From NCBI GenBank assembly GCA_018829205.1, contig JAHJUE010000028.1, forward strand, positions 62,001-126,000: 64,000 nt of DNA, given 5' to 3'. The position numbers and the translations under genes were made by a program. The stretch is from Bacteroidota bacterium. GTDB lineage: Bacteria > Bacteroidota > Ignavibacteria > Ignavibacteriales > Melioribacteraceae. This document shows, piece after piece, positions 25,273-34,395 of the stretch (the stretch's first letter is position 1; the number at the start of each line of letters is the position of its first letter). Below the pieces are notes generated by a model. That model saw nothing but the letters and a program-made list of their open reading frames with translations, was not told the DNA's origin and did not search any database.

Positions 25273-25758
25273 ATGATAAAGGTAATTTTTGTTTGTTTAG
25301 GCAATATTTGCCGTTCACCCAGCGCGGAAGCAGTTATGAATTCTATTGTTGAAAAAGCAGGACTCAGCGGTATTGTTGAATGTGATTCCGCCGGAACTAT
25401 TGCATTTCATGCGGGCGAACCGGCAGATGCAAGAATGAAAAAGCATGCTGTTAAAAGAGGATATACGTTAACAAGCATCGCGAGAAAATTTACACACGAT
25501 GATTTTGAGAAATTCGATTATATTGTCGCGATGGATAGAAATAATTTTACCGATATTCTGGCTCTTGATAAGGAAGCTCAATATGTTGATAAAATTAGTA
25601 TGATGACTAGTTACTGCCGGGACCACGAAGAAGAAGAGGTTCCCGATCCTTATTACGGCGGTCCACAGGGATTTGAACACGTACTCGATTTGCTCGAGGA
25701 TGCCTGCACCGGATTTCTGGAAAAGATAAAAGAAGATTTTCCTGAAGAATTTGAGTAG
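25273..25758 (+). CDS. Low-molecular-weight protein-tyrosine-phosphatase family protein
   Basis: A 161-residue phosphatase with the N-terminal CX5R loop Cys8-Leu-Gly-Asn-Ile-Cys-Arg14-Ser and the general acid Asp125 in VPDPYYGG, both in family position. The length is slightly above the usual 150. The gene is followed after 8 nt by a fructosamine-kinase-like gene. In bacteria this pairing is associated with repair of glycated proteins: the phosphatase removes phosphate from the sugar-phosphate-derived adduct and the kinase then destabilises it. A role on tyrosine-phosphorylated proteins is the alternative. Confidence 0.92.
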   Translation: MIKVIFVCLGNICRSPSAEAVMNSIVEKAGLSGIVECDSAGTIAFHAGEPADARMKKHAVKRGYTLTSIARKFTHDDFEKFDYIVAMDRNNFTDILALDKEAQYVDKISMMTSYCRDHEEEEVPDPYYGGPQGFEHVLDLLEDACTGFLEKIKEDFPEEFE

Positions 25759-25766
25759 GGAAATAA

Positions 25767-26609
25767 TTGAAAAACCTTGAAGAAATATTAAATGAAAAAA
25801 TTCTATCAAGTAATTCAATTGGCGGCGGATGTATTGCCGACGCTAAGAAAATCATAACTGAATCTGGAAATACTTATTTTGTAAAATCTTATTATGATAA
25901 CAACGCATCCATTTTGATTAATGAAGCAAACGGACTGCGGGAACTTAAAAAGACAGGCGTTATTAAAATTCCCGATGTTGTTTTTTGTAATAATGAATTT
26001 CTTATAATTGAATATATAAAGTCTGGGAAAAGAAAAAATAATTTTTCGGAATTATTCGGCAGGCAGTTTGCCGAAATGCATAAATTTAGTTCGGAAAATT
26101 TCGGGTTTTATGAAAACAATTATATAGGCGCGAACCGGCAAATAAATATTCCTCAAAAAGAAAATTGGATTGATTTTTACTGGGAGCACAGACTGCTGTA
26201 TCAATTCAAGTTGGCCGAAAGAAACGGTTATGTTGATTCAAGCTTTCAAAAATCATTTGCCGAATTTGAAAAACGCGTACCAGATATTTTAAAGGGAAGC
26301 GAGGAAAAACCCAGTATTCTGCACGGCGATTTATGGAGCGGAAATTATATTGTTGATGAAAACGGCGACCCTGTATTAATTGATCCCGCGGTGTATTACG
26401 GACATCGTGAAGCGGATTTGGGAATGACCAAACTTTTCGGAGGATTTGATTCGGATTTTTATTCTTCATATAATGAAACCTTCCCTCTGCGTGAAGGATG
26501 GGAATACAGAATTGATATTTATAAACTCTATCATGTAATGAATCATTTAAATTTATTCGGTACCGGATATCTGTCTCAGGCAAAATCAATCATTAATAAT
26601 TATAAATAA
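25767..26609 (+). CDS. Fructosamine/ribulosamine kinase family protein
   Basis: A 280-residue kinase of the FN3K/aminoglycoside-phosphotransferase fold. The catalytic loop is HGDLWSGNYIV with His186 and Asp188; the metal-binding Asp follows in LIDPAVYYGHREADLGM. The N-terminal GGCIADAKKII, FVKSYY with the ATP-binding Lys, and NEANGLRELKKTG match the family. It phosphorylates ketoamines formed when sugars react with lysines, which leads to their spontaneous loss. It uses a TTG start with AGGGAAAT before it and closely follows the phosphatase gene, so the two are an operon. The family length is usual. Confidence 0.9.
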   Translation: MKNLEEILNEKILSSNSIGGGCIADAKKIITESGNTYFVKSYYDNNASILINEANGLRELKKTGVIKIPDVVFCNNEFLIIEYIKSGKRKNNFSELFGRQFAEMHKFSSENFGFYENNYIGANRQINIPQKENWIDFYWEHRLLYQFKLAERNGYVDSSFQKSFAEFEKRVPDILKGSEEKPSILHGDLWSGNYIVDENGDPVLIDPAVYYGHREADLGMTKLFGGFDSDFYSSYNETFPLREGWEYRIDIYKLYHVMNHLNLFGTGYLSQAKSIINNYK

Positions 26610-26611
26610 TC

Positions 26612-27055
26612 ATGAGAAAATTTTTAGCGGGAATAAGTAAAAGTATTTTATACTTTTTCGGAGGCGTGTTTTTTACACTTTTTATTTTTACTGTAATTAT
26701 TGTAATAGTACTCTATAACGAAAACGCACGTTTAAGAAATGAGATAAACAAGTTTAAATATAAAAGTGAACAAATAGAACTTCCGCCTGCCGTAAAAAAA
26801 ATAATACCTAATGAAATTATTGAAGAAGAACCCGAAGAAGCAAAACCTGTTGCAGTTCCGCGGGGAATCAGCTGGCATAACTGGCAGAATTTAAAAAGAA
26901 ACATGACGGCCGAAGAGGTGGTAAATCTGATCGGAAACCCCACACAAATTGTTTCGATGATTGATACGACAAAATACATTTATAAAGACGGCGCGAATGA
27001 AGGATCCGTAAGCTTTAATAGGCAGATGAGGGTAATTACATGGAACAGACTCTGA
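26612..27055 (+). CDS. Membrane-anchored protein with BamE/SmpA-like domain
   Basis: A 147-residue protein with an N-terminal membrane helix (ILYFFGGVFFTLFIFTVIIV), a short coiled coil (NENARLRNEINKFKYKSEQ), a Pro/Glu-rich linker and a C-terminal domain resembling SmpA/OmlA (BamE): WQNLKRNMTAEEVVNLIGNP and IYKDGANEGSVSFNRQMRV. In outer-membrane assembly BamE is a lipoprotein, whereas here the anchor is a helix, so the role may differ. It starts 2 nt after the kinase stop and is likely co-transcribed. Assignment of the domain is tentative. Confidence 0.65.
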   Translation: MRKFLAGISKSILYFFGGVFFTLFIFTVIIVIVLYNENARLRNEINKFKYKSEQIELPPAVKKIIPNEIIEEEPEEAKPVAVPRGISWHNWQNLKRNMTAEEVVNLIGNPTQIVSMIDTTKYIYKDGANEGSVSFNRQMRVITWNRL

Positions 27056-27141
27056 TAAAATATAAAAACTAATGCTTTAAGTCTGCGTCTAACAAGCAGA
27101 AATATATTCCATAATTTTTATTATTCTAATAAGGATACAAT

Positions 27142-27930
27142 ATGTACTCTCATGAAGTTGATTATGAAATTTTCGGCGATGATATGCAGGTTGTTGAAAT
27201 TGAGCTTGATTCCGGCGAGGTTGTTATTGCCGAAGCCGGCGTTATGAATTGGATGGACGACGGTATTACATTCGAAGCGAAAATGGGGGACGGTTCGCAG
27301 CCCGACAAAGGGTTACTCGGAAAACTATTTGACGCCGGCAAAAGAGTGATAACCGGCGAATCGCTTTTTATGACTCACTTTACAAATATTGGACAAGGTA
27401 AGAAACGAGTAGCATTTGCCGCTCCTTATCCCGGGAAAATAATTCCAATTAATATGGCCCAAATAGGCGGAGAATTAATTTGTCAAAAGGATGCTTTTCT
27501 TTGCGCCGCATTGGGAACTGAAATTAGTATTGCTTTTGCAAAAAGACTTGGAACAGGATTTTTCGGAGGTGAAGGATTTATACTTCAGCGTCTTCGCGGC
27601 GACGGGATGGCCTTTGTTCATGCCGGTGGTACAATTGTAAAAAAAGAATTACGCGGCGAAACTATAAAGGTTGATACCGGCTGTATTGTAAGTTTTTCTC
27701 CGGGTATTGATTATGACATTGAAAGAGCCGGAAACTTAAAATCAATGTTTTTCGGAGGAGAAGGTTTGTTTCTTGCTACTCTTCGTGGTACGGGTACTGT
27801 TTATCTTCAGAGTCTGCCTTTCTCACGTTTGGCTGATAGAATTATTCAGCATGCGCCTAGTATGGGCGGATCCGATAAAGGCGAAGGTTCTGTACTTGGT
27901 GGATTAGGACGTTTAATAGACGGCAGATAG
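27142..27930 (+). CDS. TIGR00266/AIM24-family protein
   Basis: A 262-residue protein of the TIGR00266 family. The beta-helical Gly-rich signature is visible throughout: [40 protein letters not shown], and [19 protein letters not shown]. The family is widespread and cytosolic, related to the mitochondrial AIM24; its molecular role is not established. The C-terminal half repeats the pattern of the N-terminal half, as is usual. Followed by a hairpin terminator. Confidence 0.92.
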   Translation: MYSHEVDYEIFGDDMQVVEIELDSGEVVIAEAGVMNWMDDGITFEAKMGDGSQPDKGLLGKLFDAGKRVITGESLFMTHFTNIGQGKKRVAFAAPYPGKIIPINMAQIGGELICQKDAFLCAALGTEISIAFAKRLGTGFFGGEGFILQRLRGDGMAFVHAGGTIVKKELRGETIKVDTGCIVSFSPGIDYDIERAGNLKSMFFGGEGLFLATLRGTGTVYLQSLPFSRLADRIIQHAPSMGGSDKGEGSVLGGLGRLIDGR

Positions 27931-27938
27931 ATTTATTA

Positions 27939-27978
27939 ATCAGGCAAAAATGCGGAAGCTTATTTTACCTGATTTTTA
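27939..27978 (+). terminator. Terminator after AIM24-family gene
   Basis: AATCAGG-c-AAAA (27939-27950) pairs with TTTT-a-CCTGATT (27963-27974), followed by TTTAAT. It lies 8 nt after the stop. Confidence 0.7.
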
Positions 27979-28073
27979 ATTTCAGTTATATGATTTTTGT
28001 TTACAAACTAATTTCTTTGGCAGCAGCACCCCAATAATATTATTTATTTAAGGATGTTGATATTGCAGCAGCT

Positions 28074-28514
28074 TTAAATATGTCCTTCTACTTCAAACTC
28101 AAGCGCCTTTAAAGTTAAACTTACATCTATAAACAAAAATATTGCCGATAGTATTATTCCGATAATGCTGAAAAAGAAAAAGATTATACCAAGCCATTCG
28201 AGGTCAATTTTTAATAAATTCATTATTAATAATACAAGAATAATTAAACTGCTTGTCAGTATACTGAATGAAATAGCAACAATAGAATGTCTTAAAATTT
28301 TACTTCTTTTAAACAATATCCGAAGCTGTAATCGTTTCTTTTCCTTTTCAGAGCCGTCATCATTTTCAAGTTCATGTACCATTGTTCTTGAACGGTCAAT
28401 TGTCCGCGCCAGCCTGTTTGTCAAAGACAGTAAAATTAGTCCTACTCCAGATATTAAAACTATTGGGGAAATTGTTGACTGCAGCAGTTTAACAAATAAT
28501 GTAATTTCTTCCAT
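28074..28514 (-). CDS. DUF2721 membrane protein
   Basis: A 146-residue inner-membrane protein with three hydrophobic helices. The N-terminal LLQSTISPIVLISGVGLILL, followed by LTNRLARTIDRSR, is the DUF2721 signature. The family occurs widely in bacteria and its function is unknown. It is read opposite to its flanks, convergent with the AIM24 gene and divergent from the RND adaptor gene. An overlapping plus-strand frame at 28165-28623 is its shadow. Confidence 0.85.
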   Translation of the reverse strand: MEEITLFVKLLQSTISPIVLISGVGLILLSLTNRLARTIDRSRTMVHELENDDGSEKEKKRLQLRILFKRSKILRHSIVAISFSILTSSLIILVLLIMNLLKIDLEWLGIIFFFFSIIGIILSAIFLFIDVSLTLKALEFEVEGHI

Positions 28515-28736
28515 ACTTTTCCGTTATATTTTGTCAATGATTAATACGATTATAAATTTTAATTTAAGTACAACTTTAAAGAGTAACGATAACTTTAGCA
28601 AGAAATTACAATTTAAAAAATAGAATTTTTACAGATTTGATTTTTATTTTAACTAACTGAACAAATTGGCATATCATTTTTAACAATGCAGTTTATTCAA
28701 TAATCCTGTTGTAAATTAAAAGATTACGGAAGCAAA

Positions 28737-29804
28737 ATGAAAAACAGTAAAAAAATAATCACCATAATATCTGTTGTAATAATATTAATTGTAATTACCC
28801 TTCCCAAAATTGATTTTTCAAGTTCAGAGGCAAAAGATGAAGCTGAATCTAATTCCAAATCTTTAATGCTAAACGTTGATGGAAAGATACTGAATCCCGA
28901 ATCGCTTCAGAACCGAATATTTACAAACGGGACATTAATTGGCAATGAAGAAGTGCTGCTTAGAAGCGAGACCTCAGGCAAGGTAACTGAAATTTTATTT
29001 GTTGAGGGGAAAAAAGTTAATAAGGGAGATTTGTTGGTAAAAATTAATGATGCTGAACTTCAGGCTACATTAAAGAAAAATTTCATTAAAGAAGAACTGG
29101 CAAAGGACAAGGAATTCCGCGCCAAGCAGCTTCTTGAGAAAAAATTAACCAGTCAGCAGGAATATGATGTCGCATTGAACGAATTAAATTCAGTCCGGGC
29201 CGATATAGAATATACCAAGGCGCTGATCGCTAAAACTGAAATCCATGCCCCGTTCGATGGGATAATAGGGCTGCGTTCAGTAAGTATTGGAAGTTACATC
29301 ACTCCTCAAACACAAGTAGCAACTTTACAGAGCATAAATCCGATTAAAATTGATTTTGCAATTCCGCAGAAATATTATAATGAAGTAAAAGAAGGGAAAG
29401 AAATAGAATTTAAATTGCCTAATACCAATAAATTATTTAATGGGAAAATTTATGCCGTTGAACCCAAAATAGATCAAACAACGCGTACGCTTCAAGTGCG
29501 TGCTATTGCATCAAATAATCAGGCTTTGCTTTCTCCAGGCGCTTATGTAGAAATTGATATTGTCCTTTCAAATATTAACAATGCGTTTATGGTTCCTACC
29601 GATGCGATTGTGCCTGATATTCAAGGGGAAAAAGTTTTTTTATATAAAAACGGTAAGGCGGTTCCGCAAATTGTAAAAACCGGAATCAGAACAGAAGCAA
29701 GCATTCAGCTTATTTCAGGTGTTGAAAAAGGAGATACAGTTATTGTATCGGGTATAATTCAATTGCGTCCCAATACAAATGTAAAATTAAGTTCGGTAAA
29801 CTAA
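28737..29804 (+). CDS. RND efflux periplasmic adaptor (membrane fusion protein)
   Basis: A 355-residue adaptor anchored by an N-terminal helix (IITIISVVIILIVITLP). It has a biotinyl-lipoyl-like domain split by a helical hairpin (VTEILFVEGKKVNKGDLLVKI and EIHAPFDGIIGLRSVSIGSY), a beta-barrel domain, and a membrane-proximal domain. It bridges the pump encoded next to an outer-membrane channel. No TolC-like channel gene is present here, so the partner must be encoded elsewhere. It lies 164 nt before the pump gene, a loose operon. Confidence 0.93.
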   Translation: MKNSKKIITIISVVIILIVITLPKIDFSSSEAKDEAESNSKSLMLNVDGKILNPESLQNRIFTNGTLIGNEEVLLRSETSGKVTEILFVEGKKVNKGDLLVKINDAELQATLKKNFIKEELAKDKEFRAKQLLEKKLTSQQEYDVALNELNSVRADIEYTKALIAKTEIHAPFDGIIGLRSVSIGSYITPQTQVATLQSINPIKIDFAIPQKYYNEVKEGKEIEFKLPNTNKLFNGKIYAVEPKIDQTTRTLQVRAIASNNQALLSPGAYVEIDIVLSNINNAFMVPTDAIVPDIQGEKVFLYKNGKAVPQIVKTGIRTEASIQLISGVEKGDTVIVSGIIQLRPNTNVKLSSVN

Positions 29805-29968
29805 ATTTCGGCACTTGGTAATTATAAATCGTTAGTTATTTGTTTTACCGCTTGATTGAAAATTATTCGTTCATGGTTAAATAAAATGTAGCTTATTTTT
29901 TTGCCGGTTTATCATACTGCTTATTTACGTTATCAAAGTTATAAAGTAAAAATGGAAAGTTTAAAATT

Positions 29969-32900
29969 ATGAGTTTATCATCAATAAGTATACGCCGTCC
30001 TGTATTAGCAATTGTTATGTCAATTACAATTGTATTGTTCGGAATAATTGGATACACTTATTTAGGCATACGTGAATACCCGAGTGTTGACCCGCCGATA
30101 ATAAGCGTGAGAACCGGATATGTGGGTGCAAACGCTGATGTAATTGAATCTCAAATTACAGAACCGCTTGAAGAACAAATTAATGGAATTGCGGGAATCC
30201 GTTCTTTGACTTCTGTAAGCCGCGATGGAAGAAGTGATATTACTGTTGAATTTGATGTAGATGTTGACCTTGAAACAGCAGCAAATGATGTGCGCGACAG
30301 AGTTTCGCGGGCGCAAAGAAATCTGCCGCAGGATGTCGATCCGCCTATTGTTTCAAAAGCCGATGCGGACGCAGTTCCAATAGTTTTTCTAAACGTTAAA
30401 AGTGATCAGAAAACATTACTTGAGCTTTCGGATCTCGCATTAAACACATTTAAGGAAAGGCTGCAGACAATTGCGGGCGTTAGCCAGGTTATGATTTGGG
30501 GAGAAAGGCGCTATTCAATGCGATTATGGATGGATCCCTCAAAACTCGCCGCGTATAATATTACTCCGCTTGATATCAGAACAGCTTTAAACCGCGAAAA
30601 TATTGAACTGCCTTCAGGCAGCATTGAAGGAAAAAATATTGAACTTACCGTTAGAACTTTGGGCCGGTTAACCACAGTCGATGATTTTAATAATCTTACC
30701 ATTAGAGAATCAGGAGGTGCAATTGTAAGATTTAAAGATTTGGGTTACGCCGAACTTTATCCTGAAAATGATAAAGCAATGCTAAGACGTGACGGCATAC
30801 CTATGGTTGGTGTTGTTTTAGTTCCACAGCCGGGAGCTAATTATATTGAAATAGCAGACGAGTTTTATAAAAGAATTGATCAAATAAAAAAAGATCTTCC
30901 AGCCGATATTGAATTAGGTATTGGGTTTGACGTTACAAAATATATACGTAATTCAATTTCTGAAGTAAAAGAAACGATTTTTATCGCATTCATTCTTGTA
31001 ATATTAATTATTTTCTTCTTTTTCCGCGATTGGCGGACAACATTAATTCCAATTGTTGCTATTCCGGTTTCTCTTATCGGTTCATTTTTTATAATGTACA
31101 TTGCCGATTTCTCTATAAACGTATTAACCCTTCTTGGAATTGTTCTGGCTATCGGAATTGTTGTTGACGACGCTATTGTAGTTCTTGAAAATATTTATAA
31201 AAAAGTTGAAGACGGAATGAATCCGGTTGAAGCCGGAATCAAAGGGACATCCGAAATTTTCTTCGCTGTATTATCTACGACAGTTGCTCTGATCGCCGTG
31301 TTCTTACCTATTATGTTTTTACAGGGAATTACCGGAAGATTATTTGTGGAGTTTGGTGTTGTGATTGCAGGCTCCGTTATTATTTCTTCCTTTGTTGCTC
31401 TTACATTAACGCCAATGTTAAGTTCACGTCTGCTTAAACAAAAAGAAAAACATAGCTGGTTTTATTATAAAACGGAACCCTTTTTTAAAGGTATGGAACA
31501 ATTCTATAAAAACGCGCTTAATTCCTTTATGAAGAAAAGATGGGTAGCATTTATTATAATGGCGGTTTCTTTTGCGGGAATATTTTTAATAGGCGAAAAC
31601 CTGCAGTCGGAGCTGGCTCCTATTGAAGACCGCGGCGAAATAAGAATCGACAGCAAAATGCCGGAAGGCACTTCTTTTGAGTTGATGGACCGTTATATAA
31701 TGCAGACAGTCAACGCGCTGCAGGATTCAATAAAAGAAGTCTCCGCTATGATTTCACTTACCGGCGGGGGATTTAGAGGTACAAACGGAGGTTTTGTAAG
31801 GCTTACATTAACCGATGCCGAGAAAAGAGAAAAATCACAGCAGCAAATATCCAATGATATTACAGGAATGCTAAGAGATTTAAATGACGCAAAATCATTT
31901 GTTATTCAAAGTCAGTCCATCTCAACCAGGCGCGGGGGCCTGCCGGTGCAGTATGTAATTCAAGCGCCAAATTTCGAAAAACTTCAGAATGTTGTTCCGA
32001 AATTTCTTGAAGCGGCACAGGACGACCCGACCTTTGCTAATGTTGACGTTAATCTCAAATTCAGCAAACCTGAAATTGTTGTAGAGATTAACAGAACCAA
32101 AGCGCGCCAACTTGGAATTTCCGCGCATGATATTGCCCAGACTCTTCAGCTTGCTTATAGCGGTCAAAGGTTCGGATTCTTTGTTATGAACGGAAAGCAG
32201 TATCAGGTTATTGGACAGGTATTTAAAGAAGATAGAAATAAACCGCTTGATCTTACTTCGCTTTATGTTAGAAACAACCGCAATGAACTGATACAGCTTG
32301 ATAACCTTATAACAATGAATGAAAAAAGCAGTCCTCCGCAGCTTTTTAGATTTAATAGATATGTAAGCGCAACCGTTTCGGCTAGTCTTGCCCCCGGCAA
32401 AACAATTCAAGACGGTATTGACGCGATGGACAAAATTGCCAAAAGTGTTTTGGACGACAGTTTTTCAACATCGCTTGAAGGAGCGTCGAAAGATTTTGTG
32501 GAAAGTTCCTCGAGCATGCTGTTTACATTTTTGCTCGCGCTGGTATTGATTTATTTAATTTTATCGGCGCAGTTTGAAAGCTTCCGCGATCCTTTTATTA
32601 TTATGTTTACTGTTCCTCTTGCAATTGCAGGCGCGTTTTTTTCACTTTGGTATTTTAATCAGACGATGAACATATTTAGTCAAATTGGTCAAATTATGTT
32701 AATCGGACTTGTTACTAAAAACGGAATTTTAATCGTTGAGTTCGCTAATCAGAAAAAAGCTCAGGGATTAAAAGTAATAGATGCTGTAAAAGAAGCTGCC
32801 GGACTGCGTTTACGCCCGATTCTTATGACAAGCTTATCAACAATTCTTGGTACCTTGCCTATTGCATTAGCATTGGGAGCCGGTTCCGAAGCCCGCGTAT

Positions 32901-33073
32901 CTATGGGTATTGCGGTTATCGGCGGACTAATTTTTTCAACAGGATTAACTCTGTTTGTAATCCCCGCAATTTATTCCTACTTATCCGATAAGAAAAAGGA
33001 AGTGAGCAATGTTGCGTTGGGCGAAGCGGAAGAAAAAATTATTCATTCCGAAGAAGCAGTAACCGTAAAATAA
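29969..33073 (+). CDS. RND efflux pump permease (HAE1-type)
   Basis: A 1034-residue AcrB/MdtB-type pump with twelve membrane helices and two large periplasmic loops. The N-terminus (LSSISIRRPVLAIVMSITIV) and FLGIREYPSVDPPIISV-like loop are typical. The proton-relay acid pair is in GIVVDDAIVVLENI near residue 400, and a lysine in the second half lies in IGLVTKNGILIVEFAN. It would export hydrophobic or amphiphilic compounds in exchange for protons. The gene is followed after 20 nt by a DinB-type gene, then an ArsR regulator, so the region may form one transcription unit. Length is normal. Confidence 0.95.
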   Translation: MSLSSISIRRPVLAIVMSITIVLFGIIGYTYLGIREYPSVDPPIISVRTGYVGANADVIESQITEPLEEQINGIAGIRSLTSVSRDGRSDITVEFDVDVDLETAANDVRDRVSRAQRNLPQDVDPPIVSKADADAVPIVFLNVKSDQKTLLELSDLALNTFKERLQTIAGVSQVMIWGERRYSMRLWMDPSKLAAYNITPLDIRTALNRENIELPSGSIEGKNIELTVRTLGRLTTVDDFNNLTIRESGGAIVRFKDLGYAELYPENDKAMLRRDGIPMVGVVLVPQPGANYIEIADEFYKRIDQIKKDLPADIELGIGFDVTKYIRNSISEVKETIFIAFILVILIIFFFFRDWRTTLIPIVAIPVSLIGSFFIMYIADFSINVLTLLGIVLAIGIVVDDAIVVLENIYKKVEDGMNPVEAGIKGTSEIFFAVLSTTVALIAVFLPIMFLQGITGRLFVEFGVVIAGSVIISSFVALTLTPMLSSRLLKQKEKHSWFYYKTEPFFKGMEQFYKNALNSFMKKRWVAFIIMAVSFAGIFLIGENLQSELAPIEDRGEIRIDSKMPEGTSFELMDRYIMQTVNALQDSIKEVSAMISLTGGGFRGTNGGFVRLTLTDAEKREKSQQQISNDITGMLRDLNDAKSFVIQSQSISTRRGGLPVQYVIQAPNFEKLQNVVPKFLEAAQDDPTFANVDVNLKFSKPEIVVEINRTKARQLGISAHDIAQTLQLAYSGQRFGFFVMNGKQYQVIGQVFKEDRNKPLDLTSLYVRNNRNELIQLDNLITMNEKSSPPQLFRFNRYVSATVSASLAPGKTIQDGIDAMDKIAKSVLDDSFSTSLEGASKDFVESSSSMLFTFLLALVLIYLILSAQFESFRDPFIIMFTVPLAIAGAFFSLWYFNQTMNIFSQIGQIMLIGLVTKNGILIVEFANQKKAQGLKVIDAVKEAAGLRLRPILMTSLSTILGTLPIALALGAGSEARVSMGIAVIGGLIFSTGLTLFVIPAIYSYLSDKKKEVSNVALGEAEEKIIHSEEAVTVK

Positions 33074-33093
33074 TTTTGCAAAAAGGAGAAAAT

Positions 33094-33540
33094 ATGCTGC
33101 GTGATTCATTAATAAAAATATTTGAAAGAGATTTAAATAGATTAAAAACAGAGATACAATCCTATAAAAATGAAAATAAATTATGGATTGTTGAAGAATC
33201 AATAAATAATTCCGCGGGAAATTTATGTCTTCATCTTCTCGGAAACCTGAATCATTTTATCGGTGCGGTTTTAGGAAACACAGGTTATGTACGAGTAAGA
33301 GAAAACGAATTCGCAACTAAAGATATACCTATAAATGCATTAATAGAAAAAATCGACGAGCTTGTGAAAATAATTAATGAAACTGTTTCCGGATTAAACG
33401 AAAAAGATTTTGATAAAATTTATCCGATTAACGTTTTTAATAATGAAATGACAACAGAATTTTTTATGATACATTTAACTACCCACCTGAATTATCATTT
33501 GGGACAAATTAATTATCACAGACGGTTACTCGATTCTTAA
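33094..33540 (+). CDS. DinB-superfamily protein (DUF1572)
   Basis: A 148-residue four-helix-bundle protein of the DinB/DUF1572 family. The metal-binding histidines are in LHLLGNLNHF and HLTTHLNYHLGQINYHRR. Proteins of this type include thiol-dependent metalloenzymes. I start it at the ATG at 33094, which has AAAGGAG 7 nt upstream; the longer open frame begins at a TTG. It starts 20 nt after the RND pump, suggesting co-transcription. No substrate can be named. Confidence 0.82.
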   Translation: MLRDSLIKIFERDLNRLKTEIQSYKNENKLWIVEESINNSAGNLCLHLLGNLNHFIGAVLGNTGYVRVRENEFATKDIPINALIEKIDELVKIINETVSGLNEKDFDKIYPINVFNNEMTTEFFMIHLTTHLNYHLGQINYHRRLLDS

Positions 33541-33597
33541 AATCTTCATGCCGTATTTTAAAATTCATTACTTGCGTAACCGATCGGCTTCATTTAT

Positions 33598-33621
33598 ATT
33601 GGTAACCATACGGTTACTAAT
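33598..33621. promoter_or_regulatory. Palindromic operator upstream of ArsR-family gene
   Basis: GTAACC (33602-33607) and GGTTAC (33612-33617) form a perfect 6+6 inverted repeat with a 4-bp centre; the arms extend by ATT/AAT with one mismatch. It is 15 bp upstream of the regulator's ATG (33636) and is placed to let the ArsR-type protein repress its own operon. Confidence 0.6.
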
Positions 33622-33635
33622 ATTTGGGAGGTTTA

Positions 33636-33941
33636 ATGAGAAGAGATGTATTTCAGGCAATCGCAGATCCTACTAGGCGAGAAATTATTTATCTGCTTAC
33701 CGATAATAAATTAACACTTAACAAAGTTGCGGAAAATTTTAATATTAGCCGTCCAGCTGTTTCAAAACATATCAAAATATTAAACGAATGCGGTCTTGTA
33801 ACAATCAGCCAATTCGGGCGCGAAAGATATTGTAAGATAAACGCCGAACCGTTAAAAGAAGTTTATAACTGGCTGGAATATTTTAATAAATTTTGGGATA
33901 AAAAATTAAACTCGTTAAAAAATTATGTGGAAGGAAAATAA
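33636..33941 (+). CDS. ArsR-family winged-helix transcriptional regulator
   Basis: A 101-residue regulator. RRDVFQAIADPTRREIIYLL, then LNKVAENFNISRPAVSKHIK with the recognition helix, are typical of the ArsR-type regulators that pair with SRPBCC proteins. No metal-binding Cys motif (ELCVCDL) is present, so it is not a classical arsenic sensor. I use the ATG at 33636 with GGGAGG just upstream; the longer frame starts at a TTG that overlaps the ribosome-binding site. It overlaps or nearly overlaps the SRPBCC gene (2 nt gap). A palindrome sits in its promoter. Confidence 0.92.
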   Translation: MRRDVFQAIADPTRREIIYLLTDNKLTLNKVAENFNISRPAVSKHIKILNECGLVTISQFGRERYCKINAEPLKEVYNWLEYFNKFWDKKLNSLKNYVEGK

Positions 33942-33943
33942 TA

Positions 33944-34381
33944 ATGAATAAATTTAACTCCGAACCGGTGATAAAAGAAGTAATAATTGATGCACCGATA
34001 TCAAAAGTTTGGCAAGCCTTAACGGATAAAGATAAAATGAAAGACTGGTATTTTGATTTAACCGAATTTGAGCCAAAGGTTGGATTTGAATTCAAATTTT
34101 ACGGCGGTAAAGATGAAAGACAATACCTTCATTTATGCAGAATAACAGAAGTTAAAGAAAATGAGAAAATTTCTTATAGCTGGAAATATGACGGTTACAA
34201 AGGCGAATCATTTGTTTCTTTTGAACTCTTTTATGAAAATGGAAAAACATTGGTTAGATTAACGCATTCCGGGCTCGAAACATTTCCCGCCGACAATCCG
34301 GATTTTGCAAAAGAAAATTTTATTGACGGATGGAATTATATTATCGAAAAATCGCTTAAGGAATACGCAGAAGAAAAATAA
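33944..34381 (+). CDS. SRPBCC/AHSA1-domain protein
   Basis: A 145-residue protein with the AHSA1-type START fold: VIKEVIIDAPISKVWQALTD at the N-terminus, GFEFKFYGG, and a Trp-rich C-terminal helix (FIDGWNYIIEKSLKEYAEEK). It begins 2 nt after the ArsR-type regulator, a pairing found widely in bacteria. The ligand or substrate is unknown. It should be co-expressed with the regulator and perhaps sensed by it. Confidence 0.88.
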   Translation: MNKFNSEPVIKEVIIDAPISKVWQALTDKDKMKDWYFDLTEFEPKVGFEFKFYGGKDERQYLHLCRITEVKENEKISYSWKYDGYKGESFVSFELFYENGKTLVRLTHSGLETFPADNPDFAKENFIDGWNYIIEKSLKEYAEEK

Positions 34382-34395
34382 TCTAATTCATATAA

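Noticed and set aside
28165-28623. A 152-codon plus-strand frame opposite the DUF2721 gene
   Set aside because: It is antisense to a recognised family and has no ribosome-binding site or motif.
31922-32410. A 162-codon minus-strand frame inside the RND pump gene
   Set aside because: It lies wholly within a highly conserved pump gene and encodes no recognisable protein.
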